Notes under the pieces: generated by a model
Told to the model about the DNA's origin: nothing
What the model saw: only the letters and a program-made list of their open reading frames with translations
Database searches by the model: none
Shown: positions 24,403 through 33,103 of the stretch, one piece after another
Position numbering within the stretch: the stretch's first letter is position 1
Layout: every line of letters starts with the position of its first letter
Translations under genes and position numbers: made by a program
Origin: Microcoleaceae cyanobacterium MO_207.B10
GTDB taxonomy: Bacteria > Cyanobacteriota > Cyanobacteriia > Cyanobacteriales > Microcoleaceae
Length of the DNA: 39,466 nucleotides
Assembly (NCBI GenBank): GCA_030064835.1
Contig: JASJEE010000006.1
Location: 1 to 39,466, forward strand
Direction of reading: 5' to 3'

Positions 24403-25593
24403 GTGGTTACAACTCCAGAAAAAATTCAAAACCCAACAAATTCTGCATCTCCCAGTCAAGACAGAGTAGCAGTATTATTAATGGGATATGGCGAAGTAGA
24501 AAGTTATGAAGATTTTGCCAATTATAACGAACAAGCATTAAACTTACTCACTGCAAAATTTGCTCCAGTTCCTACCTGGATATATCCTCCTTTAGCAAAA
24601 TTATTAGCTGTTTTTGACCTGCATGAATGGAGTCATCAACATGGCAACTTCATCTCACCTCATAACGCTATTTTTGAAAGTCAACGAGCAGGAATAGAAA
24701 AAAATCTCCAAGTAAAATGGGGCGATCGTATCAAAGTATTTAAAGCTTTTAACTTTTGCGCTCCCCACTTACCAGAACAAGTATTAACACAAATTAAATC
24801 TGAAGGATTTGATAAATTATTGATTTATCCTTTGTTAGTAGTTGACTCTATTTTTACCAGTGGAATTGCCGTCGAACAAGTTAATAAAGCATTAGTAAAA
24901 TTAGCAGATAAAACCGAAAATTGGGTTAAAGGTCAACGTTATATTCCTTCTTTTTATAACGAACCTGACTATATTGATTTAATGGCAAAAATGGTAGAAG
25001 AACAAATTGCTGATGACTTATCAGTTGCTCATTTACCATCTCAAATTGGCATTGTTTTAACAAATCATGGTTGCCCCCACAAAGCTAAAGGTTTTACTTC
25101 TGGAATTGATGAAAGTCAAACACTTTATGAGTTAGTAAGAGAACGTTTAATTAATCGTTTTCCTTTAATTTCTGTAGGTTGGTTAAACCACGATACTCCA
25201 CTCATTGAATGGACTCAACCAGATGCTACAACTGCAGCAAAAAATCTCATAGAATTAGGTGCAACATCTATTATATTTATGCCTATTGGTTTTGCCACAG
25301 AAAACCATGAAACATTATTAGATGTGGAGCATATTATTGAAGGTTTACGTCGGAAACATCCAGAAGTAACTTATCGTCAAATGCCATGTGTAAATGACCG
25401 CCCAGAATTTTTGCAGATGGCTGCCGAGTGGGCTAACCTTTATATTGAAGAATTATTGAGCGAAAATGCTTTAGCCGTTAATCCTTCTTTAGCAGTAGCA
25501 CAGGCAAAATCAACTCATAGCCATAGTCACAATGGTGAACATGGACATTCTCACGACCATCACCACCATCACGACCACCACCATCATCATTAA
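24403..25593 (+). CDS. ferrochelatase-fold protein with histidine-rich C-terminal tail
   Basis: This 396-residue protein has the two-domain chelatase fold: RVAVLLMGYGEVESYEDFANY (21-41), IVLTNHGCPHKAKGF (217-231) with H222 in the place of the catalytic histidine, and FMPIGFATENHETLLDVE (292-309), matching the ferrochelatase signature around E300-N-H302. True ferrochelatases of cyanobacteria are similar in length but usually end in a chlorophyll-binding-like helix. Here the end is metal-rich, with 16 histidines in the last 25 residues. It follows the hyp cluster on the same strand. It may be a metal chelatase or chaperone for nickel or cobalt, or an accessory ferrochelatase. The start is GTG with AAGGA upstream. 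Confidence 0.8.
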   Translation: MVTTPEKIQNPTNSASPSQDRVAVLLMGYGEVESYEDFANYNEQALNLLTAKFAPVPTWIYPPLAKLLAVFDLHEWSHQHGNFISPHNAIFESQRAGIEKNLQVKWGDRIKVFKAFNFCAPHLPEQVLTQIKSEGFDKLLIYPLLVVDSIFTSGIAVEQVNKALVKLADKTENWVKGQRYIPSFYNEPDYIDLMAKMVEEQIADDLSVAHLPSQIGIVLTNHGCPHKAKGFTSGIDESQTLYELVRERLINRFPLISVGWLNHDTPLIEWTQPDATTAAKNLIELGATSIIFMPIGFATENHETLLDVEHIIEGLRRKHPEVTYRQMPCVNDRPEFLQMAAEWANLYIEELLSENALAVNPSLAVAQAKSTHSHSHNGEHGHSHDHHHHHDHHHHH

Positions 25594-26633
25594 AAAATTT
25601 GGTGGTAGTAAAATAGTAATGCTAAACAGAGTGTGGGAAATGTGAGGAAAAATTAAAAAATATATCTTCAGCATTACTATGTAGGACAACCGAAAAATTT
25701 TCGGTAAATAAATAATGGAGAGGGGGGTTATATGGAACCCCCTAAAATCATTTCTCAAAAACTTTATCTATTTCAGAGTAGGGGAGTAGGGGGTAGGGAC
25801 GTTGCATAACAAAAATGCGTTTCATGTCGCGCAGCGAAACGTCCGTACAAAACAAGAAATAATTCATACTAAAATTTCTCAAACTAACAAAAAAGTAATT
25901 ACATAATGTTTAATTACTTAATCACTGAAGTTTGATCCAAGTATAGCCTTACTTTTGAGAATTGGTATAAAAAGTTATTCATAGGGGAAACCTCCAAAAC
26001 TAAACTTTCGCGCAACCCAACCTACAAAGTGCAAATTTTTTATAAATTACTAATTTTTTTGGCATTGTTAAAATAAGGTATGAAATTATTGAATGAGTAA
26101 AATTGATACTAAGGAAAAAAGCTGTTTTAACTATTGACTACTGACTATTGAAAATTATCCAATCATTCAGCAACGCCATTTTTTTTAGCTAGTTGAGGGA
26201 GATTTTTAAGTATATATTGTAGGAATTTTTTACCAAATATTTTTCAACTGATAATTAGTAATATGATGTGTTATTGAAATAAGAATTATGATTTTGGTTT
26301 ACAAAAAAATAAGGGTATGCGCCTCCCCTTTTAAGAAAATGAAAAAAATATTTGGTTAATTATTTCAAGCCTCTGGATTTCCTAGGGAATACTTCGCAAA
26401 CAGCCAAAGGTACTGTTAACGGAGTTACCGAATAATTAATAATTAATAGTTAATAATTAAGGTTTAAAGCCGACCCTTTCAAGGGGATAAATAAAAAAAA
26501 ATTCCTTTTGGCCAATCCCCTTCTTTCAAGAAGGGGTAATTATTAATTATTAATTGTTCATTATTAATTGCTGGAGACCCAGGAGGCTAACTGATAACTG
26601 ATAACTGATAACTGATTATAGGAGCTACATATA
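25594..26633. other. 1-kb intergenic region with repeats
   Basis: Contents: a strong palindrome GGGGGGTT-ATATGG-AACCCCC at about 25717-25740; GGGAGTAGGGG-type repeats followed by GGGACGTT...AACGTCC inverted ends (about 25775-25845); a structured repeat at 26314-26415 (CTCCCCTTTTAAG, A-run, TTTCAAGCCTC, GGTACTG); AATTATTAATTATTAATT-type AT repeats around 26430-26570; and three CTGATAA heptamers at 26591-26611. No convincing gene was seen on either strand. Confidence 0.65.
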
Positions 26634-26864
26634 ATGACAGATTTAATCATAAATCAGGCTCAAAAATTTGGATTTTTTTGTAAACATGATTTACTTGGTT
26701 ATTGGCAAATTATATCCCACCCGATCAAACCGGAATGGAAACTACATCAACAAGAAGAAAACTGGTTACTTTTAATATCTAACGAACCTCATTTGATTTT
26801 ATTGCCAGAAGAAGTTATGGCTTTTTTAAAGTGGCGTTGGTTAACTCAGAAACAAAATTCATAA
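26634..26864 (+). CDS. small conserved-looking hypothetical protein
   Basis: The 76-residue protein (opening TDLIINQAQKFGFFCKHDLL, with YWQIISHPIKPEWKLHQQEE and LILLPEEVMAFLKWRW) has no family that I recognise. It has no signal peptide or membrane helix. An AGGAG Shine-Dalgarno is well spaced before the ATG, which supports it as a real gene. It lies 37 bases before the RCK channel-like gene on the same strand, so the two are probably co-transcribed and it may be an accessory of that protein. Confidence 0.6.
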   Translation: MTDLIINQAQKFGFFCKHDLLGYWQIISHPIKPEWKLHQQEENWLLLISNEPHLILLPEEVMAFLKWRWLTQKQNS

Positions 26865-26901
26865 TCTCAAACTTATTGATAATTTAACATTACTAATACC
26901 A

Positions 26902-28947
26902 ATGTTTTCATCTATTCCCAACCGTCAATCTAACAATATAAACCCAACAACTAATACTTCACTTCAACCATCAATAGATCGGTTTTTAATATGTGGTTTA
27001 GGTAGTTTAGGACAACATTGTGTAACAACATTAAAACAGTTTGGTGTAATTGTTAATGCCATCGACGTTATACAACCTAAATATTCGCAAGTTTCAGATT
27101 TATTTTCACAGTTAAATAAATTCATTATTGGGGATGCAAGAGAGCCTAATATATTAACACAAGCTGAAGTTCAACAATGTCGATCCATACTTATTGTCAC
27201 AAGTGATGAAAAGGTAAATTTAGCTATTGCTCTAGCAGGAAGATTACTTAATTCTCAAATTCGTCTTGTAGTCAGGTCTGCCAAAGAAAATCTCAATCAA
27301 CTATTAGGTGAACAACTAGGAAATTATGTAGCATTTGAATCAACACAACTACCTGCACCAGCTTTTGCCGTTGCAGCTTTAGAAGAAGAAATGGTTGGTT
27401 TTTTTTACCTAGAAAAACAGCAAATAACGATAATAAAACGCCAAATTAATTTAGCTGAAAACTGGTGTAACCGTCCTATTTATCAACTCAATAATCGTCA
27501 TCGTAAAGTCATCAGTTATGCTAATAATGAAACCGAATTATCATCGGATTTTTATGAATGGGATACAGAGGAAATAATTCAAACCAACGACAAAATAATT
27601 TATCTTGAACAGCCGATTTTTTTAGCTAGAAAGCATTCAGATAATTTGCAGATAAAGCAGTTTATTTTCTGGGAAAGATTACGATCATTTTTGCAATTAA
27701 ATCCTCGTAAAATCAAGAATTTAATTATTAAATACTGGAATTGGATTCAGGAAAATCCGATTCGGAATCTAGTTTTTTCTAGTGGTTTGACTTTATTAAC
27801 CTTATTAGTCAGTGACACATTACTATTATGGTATTACTATCCAGAAGCAACCTTAAGAGAAGCTTTTTATGGAACAGCAGTTTTACTACTGGGTGGATTT
27901 GGAGATATTTTTGGTGGCATTAAACTAGAGGAAGATTTTCCTTGGTGGCTGCAATTTTTGAGTTTAATCACAACATTAGTAGGAATTATTTCTGTAGCTC
28001 TGCTAAATGGTTTAATTACAGAAAGATTATTAAGTACAAAATTTAAGTTTACCAGAAGAAATCCTATCCCTACCCAAAACCATGTTGTAATTGTTGGTTT
28101 AGGAAGAGTTGGTCAACAAGTCGCCACTTTATTACAAAGATTTAAACAGAAGTTAGTTGCAATTAGTAGTACAGTAACTGAATCAGATATTACACCAAAA
28201 ATTCCTCTAGTTACTGGCAATATTATTAAATCTCTAGAAAAAGTAAATTTAGCCACCGCCAAAGGAATTATTGCCGTTACAAATGATGAAATGTTAAACC
28301 TAGAAGTAGCATTAATCGGTTATTCTCTTAATCCAAATATTCGTTTAGTAATTCGCACCTCTGAACAACGTTTTAGTAATAATTTAGCCAAACTTTTACC
28401 CTATTCTGCTTTTATTTGTACTTCCGCTGTTGTCGCAGAAGCTTTTGCCGGAGCAGCATTTGGAGAAAATATATTAAGCTTGTTTAAAATAGACCATCAA
28501 ACAGTATTAGTAACTGAATATAATATTGAAACAGGAGACACTTTAAATGGATTAATATTAGCAGAAATAGCTTATGGTTATAGAGTAGTACCAATCTTAT
28601 ATCAGAAACCACCAAATGAATCAAAATTAATGCCCTCAGATGATATTAGACTTGCAGTAGGCGATCGCCTAATTGTACTGGCAACAATTAATGGTTTAAA
28701 AAGAATTGAAAATGGTGAAATAAAAGAACCTACCTGGCAAGTTATGATTGAATCTGCAACATCAGAATACGCCATATTTCAAGGAGCAAATGAAATAGTT
28801 GGTATTGCTGGATGCAGTATGCTTACCGCTAGAGAATTAATGAATAATTTACCAGGAATATTACCAAAACCACTTTATAAACATCAAGCTCAAAGATTAG
28901 TCAGAACTTTGAAAAAAGCCTTGGTTAAAGCAAGATTAATAATGTAG
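26902..28947 (+). CDS. two-RCK (TrkA-N) protein with an ion-channel-like pore
   Basis: The 681-residue protein has an N-terminal Rossmann/RCK domain (FLICGLGSLGQHC, 28-40), two hydrophobic segments (about 290-310 and 350-372) around a pore-loop-like stretch AVLLLGGFGDIFGG (326-339), and a second RCK domain (VVIVGLGRVGQQVATLLQRF, 395-414) with a TrkA-C-like end. This resembles bacterial K+ channels gated by paired RCK domains, but the filter reads GGFGD rather than TVGYGD. It could conduct another ion, be a regulator without a pore, or be a K+ channel with a divergent filter. It is downstream of a small unknown gene and upstream of a CDF exporter. NAD(H) or ATP binding is suggested by the GxGxxG loops. 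Confidence 0.85.
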   Translation: MFSSIPNRQSNNINPTTNTSLQPSIDRFLICGLGSLGQHCVTTLKQFGVIVNAIDVIQPKYSQVSDLFSQLNKFIIGDAREPNILTQAEVQQCRSILIVTSDEKVNLAIALAGRLLNSQIRLVVRSAKENLNQLLGEQLGNYVAFESTQLPAPAFAVAALEEEMVGFFYLEKQQITIIKRQINLAENWCNRPIYQLNNRHRKVISYANNETELSSDFYEWDTEEIIQTNDKIIYLEQPIFLARKHSDNLQIKQFIFWERLRSFLQLNPRKIKNLIIKYWNWIQENPIRNLVFSSGLTLLTLLVSDTLLLWYYYPEATLREAFYGTAVLLLGGFGDIFGGIKLEEDFPWWLQFLSLITTLVGIISVALLNGLITERLLSTKFKFTRRNPIPTQNHVVIVGLGRVGQQVATLLQRFKQKLVAISSTVTESDITPKIPLVTGNIIKSLEKVNLATAKGIIAVTNDEMLNLEVALIGYSLNPNIRLVIRTSEQRFSNNLAKLLPYSAFICTSAVVAEAFAGAAFGENILSLFKIDHQTVLVTEYNIETGDTLNGLILAEIAYGYRVVPILYQKPPNESKLMPSDDIRLAVGDRLIVLATINGLKRIENGEIKEPTWQVMIESATSEYAIFQGANEIVGIAGCSMLTARELMNNLPGILPKPLYKHQAQRLVRTLKKALVKARLIM

Positions 28948-28950
28948 TTA

Positions 28951-28975
28951 GGAGTCAGGAGTCAGGAGTCAGGAG
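28951..28975. repeat. GGAGTCA heptamer repeat
   Basis: Three and a half copies of GGAGTCA begin four bases after the stop codon of the RCK protein gene. Confidence 0.9.
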
Positions 28976-29043
28976 AAGTGGGAATTATAGAGGAGGCAGG
29001 AGGAAGAATAGTGGACAATAATATTGTATGATATGGATAAGTC

Positions 29044-29209
29044 CAGTAGGGTGCGTTAGACGGCTACAATTTAAGCTATGACAAGGTTTTAACAATCCGT
29101 CGTAACGCACCATTGAGTAGTTTGTAGGAGCTAAAATGGTGCGTTACGGCGCAATGTCATACTTGAGAGTTCAACGGTATTTGCAGTAAGCGCCTAACGC
29201 ACCCTACTG
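29044..29209. mobile_element. MITE-like element with perfect 16-base terminal inverted repeats
   Basis: The ends CAGTAGGGTGCGTTAG and CTAACGCACCCTACTG are exact reverse complements. Inside, CGTAACGCACCATT and AATGGTGCGTTACG form a second perfect 14-base inverted pair. At 166 bases it has no coding capacity and no obvious target duplication. It is a non-autonomous element or a large palindromic repeat. Confidence 0.85.
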
Positions 29210-29311
29210 TCGTGTCAAGCTTTAAATGGTGTATTAGATTTTTAAGTAAAAGCTTTGAAAAATCAGCATCCTACCATTTTTCTAAAGTAACATCTAAGGC
29301 TTGACACGGCA
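29208..29311. mobile_element. second MITE-like element abutting the first
   Basis: TGTCGTGTCAAGCTT at the left and AAGGCTTGACACGGCA at the right are near-perfect inverted ends of a roughly 104-base unit that starts within the last two bases of the previous element. There is no reading frame. The adjacency suggests one inserted at the edge of the other. Confidence 0.7.
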
Positions 29312-29376
29312 CTACTGCCTGCTTTTTTCCTAAATTAAATTATGAATTATAAATTATCAATTATAAATTACTCATC

Positions 29377-30288
29377 ATGTCTACCGATAACCGTAAACAA
29401 GTCCGCAAAGTCTTAATCATCACTTTAATACTCAATTTATTAGTGATGCTAATCAAAGCAACAATAGCATTTTCCACAGGTTCCCTGAGCTTACTTGCAG
29501 ATGCTTTACATAGTGTTACTGACAGTGCTAATAACATTTTAGGGTTACTCACAAATCATCTTGCTTCACCCGAACCAGATCGCGAACATCCCTACGGACA
29601 CCAAAAATTTGATGCTATTGGTGCTTTAGGTATTGCTGCATTTTTAGGTATCGCTTGTTTTGAAATTTTGAGTGGTGCAATAGAAAGAATAGTCGGAGGT
29701 ACTCAAGAAGTTAATATTTCCCCACTTGCACTGTGGATATTATTAATTGTGCTAGGAATTAATATTTTTGTGGCATTTTATGAACGTCGGGTAGGACAAA
29801 AAATAGGTAGTAGCATTTTGATCGCTGACTCCCATCATACAATGAGTGATATTTGGGTGACAGTAATTGTAATTGCAGGATTAATTGGTGTTTGGCAAGG
29901 AAATAAATTTAACTTACCTATTTTCCTTTGGTTAGATGTAGTTTTAGCTTTCCCAGTTGCTTTGTTAGTATTTCGTAGCGCTTGGGAAGTTTTGAAAGAA
30001 AATTTACCTTGGTTAGTAGACTATATGGCAGTCGCACCAGAAGCTATTCATGCGATCGCTATGGAAGTACCAGGAGTAGTTAACTGTCACGATATTGCCT
30101 CTCGTGGAGTTATTGGGCGTCAAGTATTTATTGAAATGCACCTCATTGTTAACAGTGATGATGTGGAAACTGCTCATCAAATTACTGAAGAGGTAGAAGC
30201 ACGTCTACAAAAAAGGTTTAATCCTGCTAGAATTATGATTCACGTTGAACCTCCTGCTTATAAATCAGAACATATTTCTTATGAATAG
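29377..30288 (+). CDS. cation diffusion facilitator (CDF) metal exporter
   Basis: This 303-residue membrane protein should export a divalent metal (Zn, Fe, Mn, Co or Ni) in exchange for protons. The two HxxxD metal sites are present: H45/D49 in ADALHSVTD and H154/D158 in ADSHHTMSD. Six membrane helices can be followed between about 12 and 205, and the C-terminal 90 residues form the ferredoxin-like cytoplasmic domain (VPGVVNCHDIASRGVIG, VFIEMHLIVN, IMIHVEPPA). The HxxxD first site is seen in Fe/Zn or Mn members; metal specificity is unresolved. The spacer before it is AT repeats (AATTATAAATTAT). Its TAG stop lies within the start of a GTAGGGA-type repeat array. Confidence 0.93.
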   Translation: MSTDNRKQVRKVLIITLILNLLVMLIKATIAFSTGSLSLLADALHSVTDSANNILGLLTNHLASPEPDREHPYGHQKFDAIGALGIAAFLGIACFEILSGAIERIVGGTQEVNISPLALWILLIVLGINIFVAFYERRVGQKIGSSILIADSHHTMSDIWVTVIVIAGLIGVWQGNKFNLPIFLWLDVVLAFPVALLVFRSAWEVLKENLPWLVDYMAVAPEAIHAIAMEVPGVVNCHDIASRGVIGRQVFIEMHLIVNSDDVETAHQITEEVEARLQKRFNPARIMIHVEPPAYKSEHISYE

Positions 30289-30345
30289 GGAGTAGGGAAT
30301 AGGGAGTAGGGAGTAGGGGAGCAGGGGAGTGGGGGAGTGGGTAGA
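30286..30345. repeat. GGGAGTA-type tandem repeat after the CDF gene
   Basis: Variants of TAGGGAGTAGGGA and AGGGGAG run in tandem from the stop codon of the CDF gene, grading into GGGGAGTG. The TAG stop is part of the first unit. Confidence 0.85.
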
Positions 30346-30429
30346 GACTTGCTCTGTACAGAAGAGTTAATGCGCTTCTAGCGTGCTTGCTTGAAATCCC
30401 TATATCTTTTCATTCTATTTTAATAGTAA

Positions 30430-30642
30430 TTATTCTATATCATATAGAAAAATATTAGTCAATTAGTTAGACAAAATGTAAAGTAATAAAATTATTGGTT
30501 GTTGAAAAAGTGAAGTTTTCCACATTCTTGATTGTTGAAAAAGCAAAGTTTTCCACAGTTAAAATATAGTTTTCCACAGATTTTTCCACAAAGATTAAGG
30601 TTAAGTTAAAAAGGTGTTCAAACTAGGTTTATCTATACAAAT
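30430..30642. promoter_or_regulatory. upstream module A, distal block (duplicated at 33270-33482)
   Basis: This 213-base block aligns without gaps to 33270-33482, about 94 percent identical by hand count. It holds four exact TTTTCCACA nonamers at 30516, 30549, 30570 and 30582, two of them following the direct repeat TTGTTGAAAAAG. The sequence resembles the cyanobacterial DnaA-box consensus. No gene is present. It lies about 680 bases before the sulfatase gene. Confidence 0.8.
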
Positions 30643-30782
30643 AGTTTACAGTAGTTGTCAGGTTAATGAACTAGGTTAAAAATAATGATAACCCCACATT
30701 AGACATCTTCGTAAAAGTAATCTCAAACCCTTGAAATAGCTAGGTAAAAACTTAGTTTCCTGAGAGATCTATTGATAAGTGA

Positions 30783-31037
30783 TTATTCGTCATTGCGAGT
30801 GGAACGGAGTGGAGCGTTTGCGGAGCATTCCCGAAGGGAAAGCAATCTCAAAGTAATATGAATTATGCAGTATAAGGTATTTTCGTCATTGCGACCGACA
30901 GGGAAGCAATCTCAAGTCCTAGTTTTTCGTATCTCATGGGTAAGTTCTGAGTAAGAGATTGCTTTCCTACGGAATGCTGCGCAAACATTCCGCTGACGCT
31001 CCATTTGCTATCGCAAAGCTTCGCTAACGCAATGACA
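30783..31037. repeat. CGTCATTGCGA / AGCAATCTC palindromic repeats
   Basis: Three related pieces occur: CGTCATTGCGAGTGG...GCAATCTC (about 30788-30849), CGTCATTGCGACC...GCAATCTC (about 30883-30913) and an inverted GAGATTGCTTTCC...GCAATGACA (about 30955-31036). They interrupt the space between the two halves of the upstream module, a space that is shorter in the copy before the PEP-CTERM gene. Confidence 0.75.
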
Positions 31038-31074
31038 ATTTCCACTTTAGTGTTCGCTACACCATCACAAAGTG

Positions 31075-31260
31075 CAAAGCCAAGAATTCAAGAATTAGGG
31101 TTTTTACGGACATTACCACAAATCCATCCATGATTGTATGAATATTCAGTAAAGATTGAGGAACATTTCACTGGTTTTCTGAATATTTGTTAAGTTGCCG
31201 AAACCCTGTTGACACTAGGGGGGGGTGGATTATGATTTTTTTGGTTGTTGGTGGTATGTA
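31075..31260 (+). promoter_or_regulatory. upstream module A, proximal block with sulfatase promoter
   Basis: This block is alignable with 33636-33810 (shared landmarks GCAAAGCCAA, ATTCAGTAAAGATT, AGGAACA, TTCACTGGTTTT, ACTAGGGGGG). It contains TTGACA at 31209-31214 and TATGAT at 31231-31236, a 16-base spacer that includes a run of eight G. Transcription would start near 31243, giving a leader of about 80 bases. Confidence 0.7.
31209..31236 (+). promoter_or_regulatory. sigma70-type promoter with G8 tract in the spacer
   Basis: A consensus TTGACA box and TATGAT are separated by 16 bases. The spacer contains G8 at 31218-31225. The homologous position before the PEP-CTERM gene has G6. Confidence 0.7.
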
Positions 31261-31324
31261 TGGAGACACGTTACCCTTGGTAATGCTTGTCTACCAATCG
31301 CTACCGTATTCATTTAATTACTAA

Positions 31325-33082
31325 ATGTCTAGAGCAGAAGCAGAAAGTTCAAAAAAGTATAACATCCTATTCATCCTGACCGATCAGGAGCAATATTTTG
31401 ATCCCAAAACCTTTAATGGTACTGGTTACCAATTGCCTGGGAGAGAGCGGCTTCGGAGTGAAGGAATTTCCTTTACAAATCACCAGATCGCGACTTCAGT
31501 CTGCACTCCTTCCCGATCTGTTATTTACACTGGGCTGCATATGCAGAACAATGGTGTATTTGATAACTTGGGTTTCTCCTGGTCAGTCGAGCTGTCATCA
31601 GATATACCGACAGTGGGCACCCACTTGCAGAAAATGGCTAGTTATCATGCAGCATATCTAGGCAAGTGCCATTTTATCGATGCACTAGAAGAAATTGAGG
31701 TATTGGATGCACCGGACGTTAACCTTGATGAACTCAATAAAATCATGCAAGAGTATGGTTTTGAAGATTATGTCGGTGTTGGGGATATCATTGGCAATAC
31801 TATGGGTGGATATCGGAGCGATGAGTTCACAACCTCCACCGTGATACGCTGGTTGCGGGCGGAGGCACCTCTACTCCAGCAAGATGAGAAACCCTGGTTC
31901 CTTGCCGTTAACCTCGTCAATCCCCATGATGTGATGTACTATAACACCGATGAAGTTGGTAGCGAGCCGGTGCAGGATACCAATCATTTGATGAAAATTA
32001 ATCGGGAACCTCCCCACGCATTGTATCAGCAGCAGTGGGACAAAGTGCCTTTACCTGAGACTTGGGATGAGATACCGGAGGCTTGGGAGGAGAGACCCGA
32101 GAACTGGGAAGAGACTTGGAATGAGGAATGGTTTGAAGGTCGGCCGAAAGCCCACTGGGAATACCAATGGGCGCGTCGTAGCCTGGTGGGGCAGTTTCCC
32201 CCCAACGAGCCAGAACGCTGGAAGCGCCTGCGAAACTACTATCTGAATTGTATTGCGGATTGCGATCGTCATGTAGACAGAATTCTGCAAGAGCTAGATG
32301 ACCTCGGCCTTGCCGAAAATACCATTGTCATCATGACATCGGATCATGGTGAACTGGCGGGTGCCCATTCCATGCATGGAAAAGGAGCAACGGCATATAA
32401 GGAGCAAGTTAATGTGCCTCTGTACATCCGCCATCCGGCTTACACCAGTAAAGTTAAGAAACCGAGAGAGTGTCAGGCTCTGACCTCCCACCTGGATATC
32501 ACGCCGACAATTCTCAGCTTGGCAGGAGTCACTGAAGCTCAATTGCAGGAGCAAGCACCAAACTTGAAAGGGCGCGATATCAGTAAACTTTTGGAATCAC
32601 CTGAGACAGCACCGAGCAACGCGCTGCGAGATACTGCTCTGTACAACTACAATATGTGGCTTTACATAGATGCTTCATACACGGCTCAGGTGTATGAAGC
32701 ACTTATGGGGGACCCAGAGAATCCTCAGAATCCTCAAGAGCTAGGATTGAAACCAGACCTGAGAAAGCGTGGTGCTATTCGGAGCGTAACTGATGGCCGA
32801 TATCGTTACAGTCGTTACTTCTCACCCCTGCAGCACAACACTCCAGAGACAATTGAGCAAATATTTGAATACAACGATGTCGAGTTGTTCGATCTGGAGT
32901 CCGATCCAAATGAGACTTGTAACCTGGCAACTACTGAACGACGAGAAGCAAACGAGAAACTGATTCTGGAAATGAATCAGAAGTTGAATGACATTATTGC
33001 AGAAGAAGTAGGAGAGGACAATGGTGATTTCCTTCCGGATGAAAACAAAATTGGTTGGGAAGTCAAGTACTTCAATCTCTGA
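31325..33082 (+). CDS. sulfatase, formylglycine-dependent (alkaline phosphatase superfamily)
   Basis: This 585-residue sulfatase should hydrolyse a sulfate ester after conversion of C60 to formylglycine by an FGE enzyme. The signature is SVCTPSRSVIYTGLH (58-72). Metal and sulfate ligands fit NILFILTDQ (13-21), H201 in NLVNPHDVM, and TSDHGELAGAHSMHGKG (338-354) with D340 and H341. No signal peptide is visible, so it acts in the cytoplasm or leaves by another route. Residues 244-269 contain a tryptophan-rich heptad repeat (PETWDEI, PEAWEER, PENWEET). The coding sequence looks more GC-rich than its neighbours, a hint of transfer. The substrate is unknown; choline sulfate, aryl sulfates or glycan sulfates are all possible. 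Confidence 0.93.
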   Translation: MSRAEAESSKKYNILFILTDQEQYFDPKTFNGTGYQLPGRERLRSEGISFTNHQIATSVCTPSRSVIYTGLHMQNNGVFDNLGFSWSVELSSDIPTVGTHLQKMASYHAAYLGKCHFIDALEEIEVLDAPDVNLDELNKIMQEYGFEDYVGVGDIIGNTMGGYRSDEFTTSTVIRWLRAEAPLLQQDEKPWFLAVNLVNPHDVMYYNTDEVGSEPVQDTNHLMKINREPPHALYQQQWDKVPLPETWDEIPEAWEERPENWEETWNEEWFEGRPKAHWEYQWARRSLVGQFPPNEPERWKRLRNYYLNCIADCDRHVDRILQELDDLGLAENTIVIMTSDHGELAGAHSMHGKGATAYKEQVNVPLYIRHPAYTSKVKKPRECQALTSHLDITPTILSLAGVTEAQLQEQAPNLKGRDISKLLESPETAPSNALRDTALYNYNMWLYIDASYTAQVYEALMGDPENPQNPQELGLKPDLRKRGAIRSVTDGRYRYSRYFSPLQHNTPETIEQIFEYNDVELFDLESDPNETCNLATTERREANEKLILEMNQKLNDIIAEEVGEDNGDFLPDENKIGWEVKYFNL

Positions 33083-33103
33083 TAAACTTGAACTTTAGTA
33101 GTT

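Noticed and set aside
25716-25741. Rho-independent terminator
   Set aside because: A strong palindrome is present, but no T-run follows on either strand, so it is listed only as a repeat.
25510-25758. Minus-strand open frame rich in Met and Val
   Set aside because: It is the antisense of the histidine codons at the end of the chelatase gene.
30516-30590. Chromosomal replication origin
   Set aside because: The TTTTCCACA cluster is suggestive, but no dnaA, dnaN or other origin-linked gene is nearby and the block occurs twice within 3 kb.
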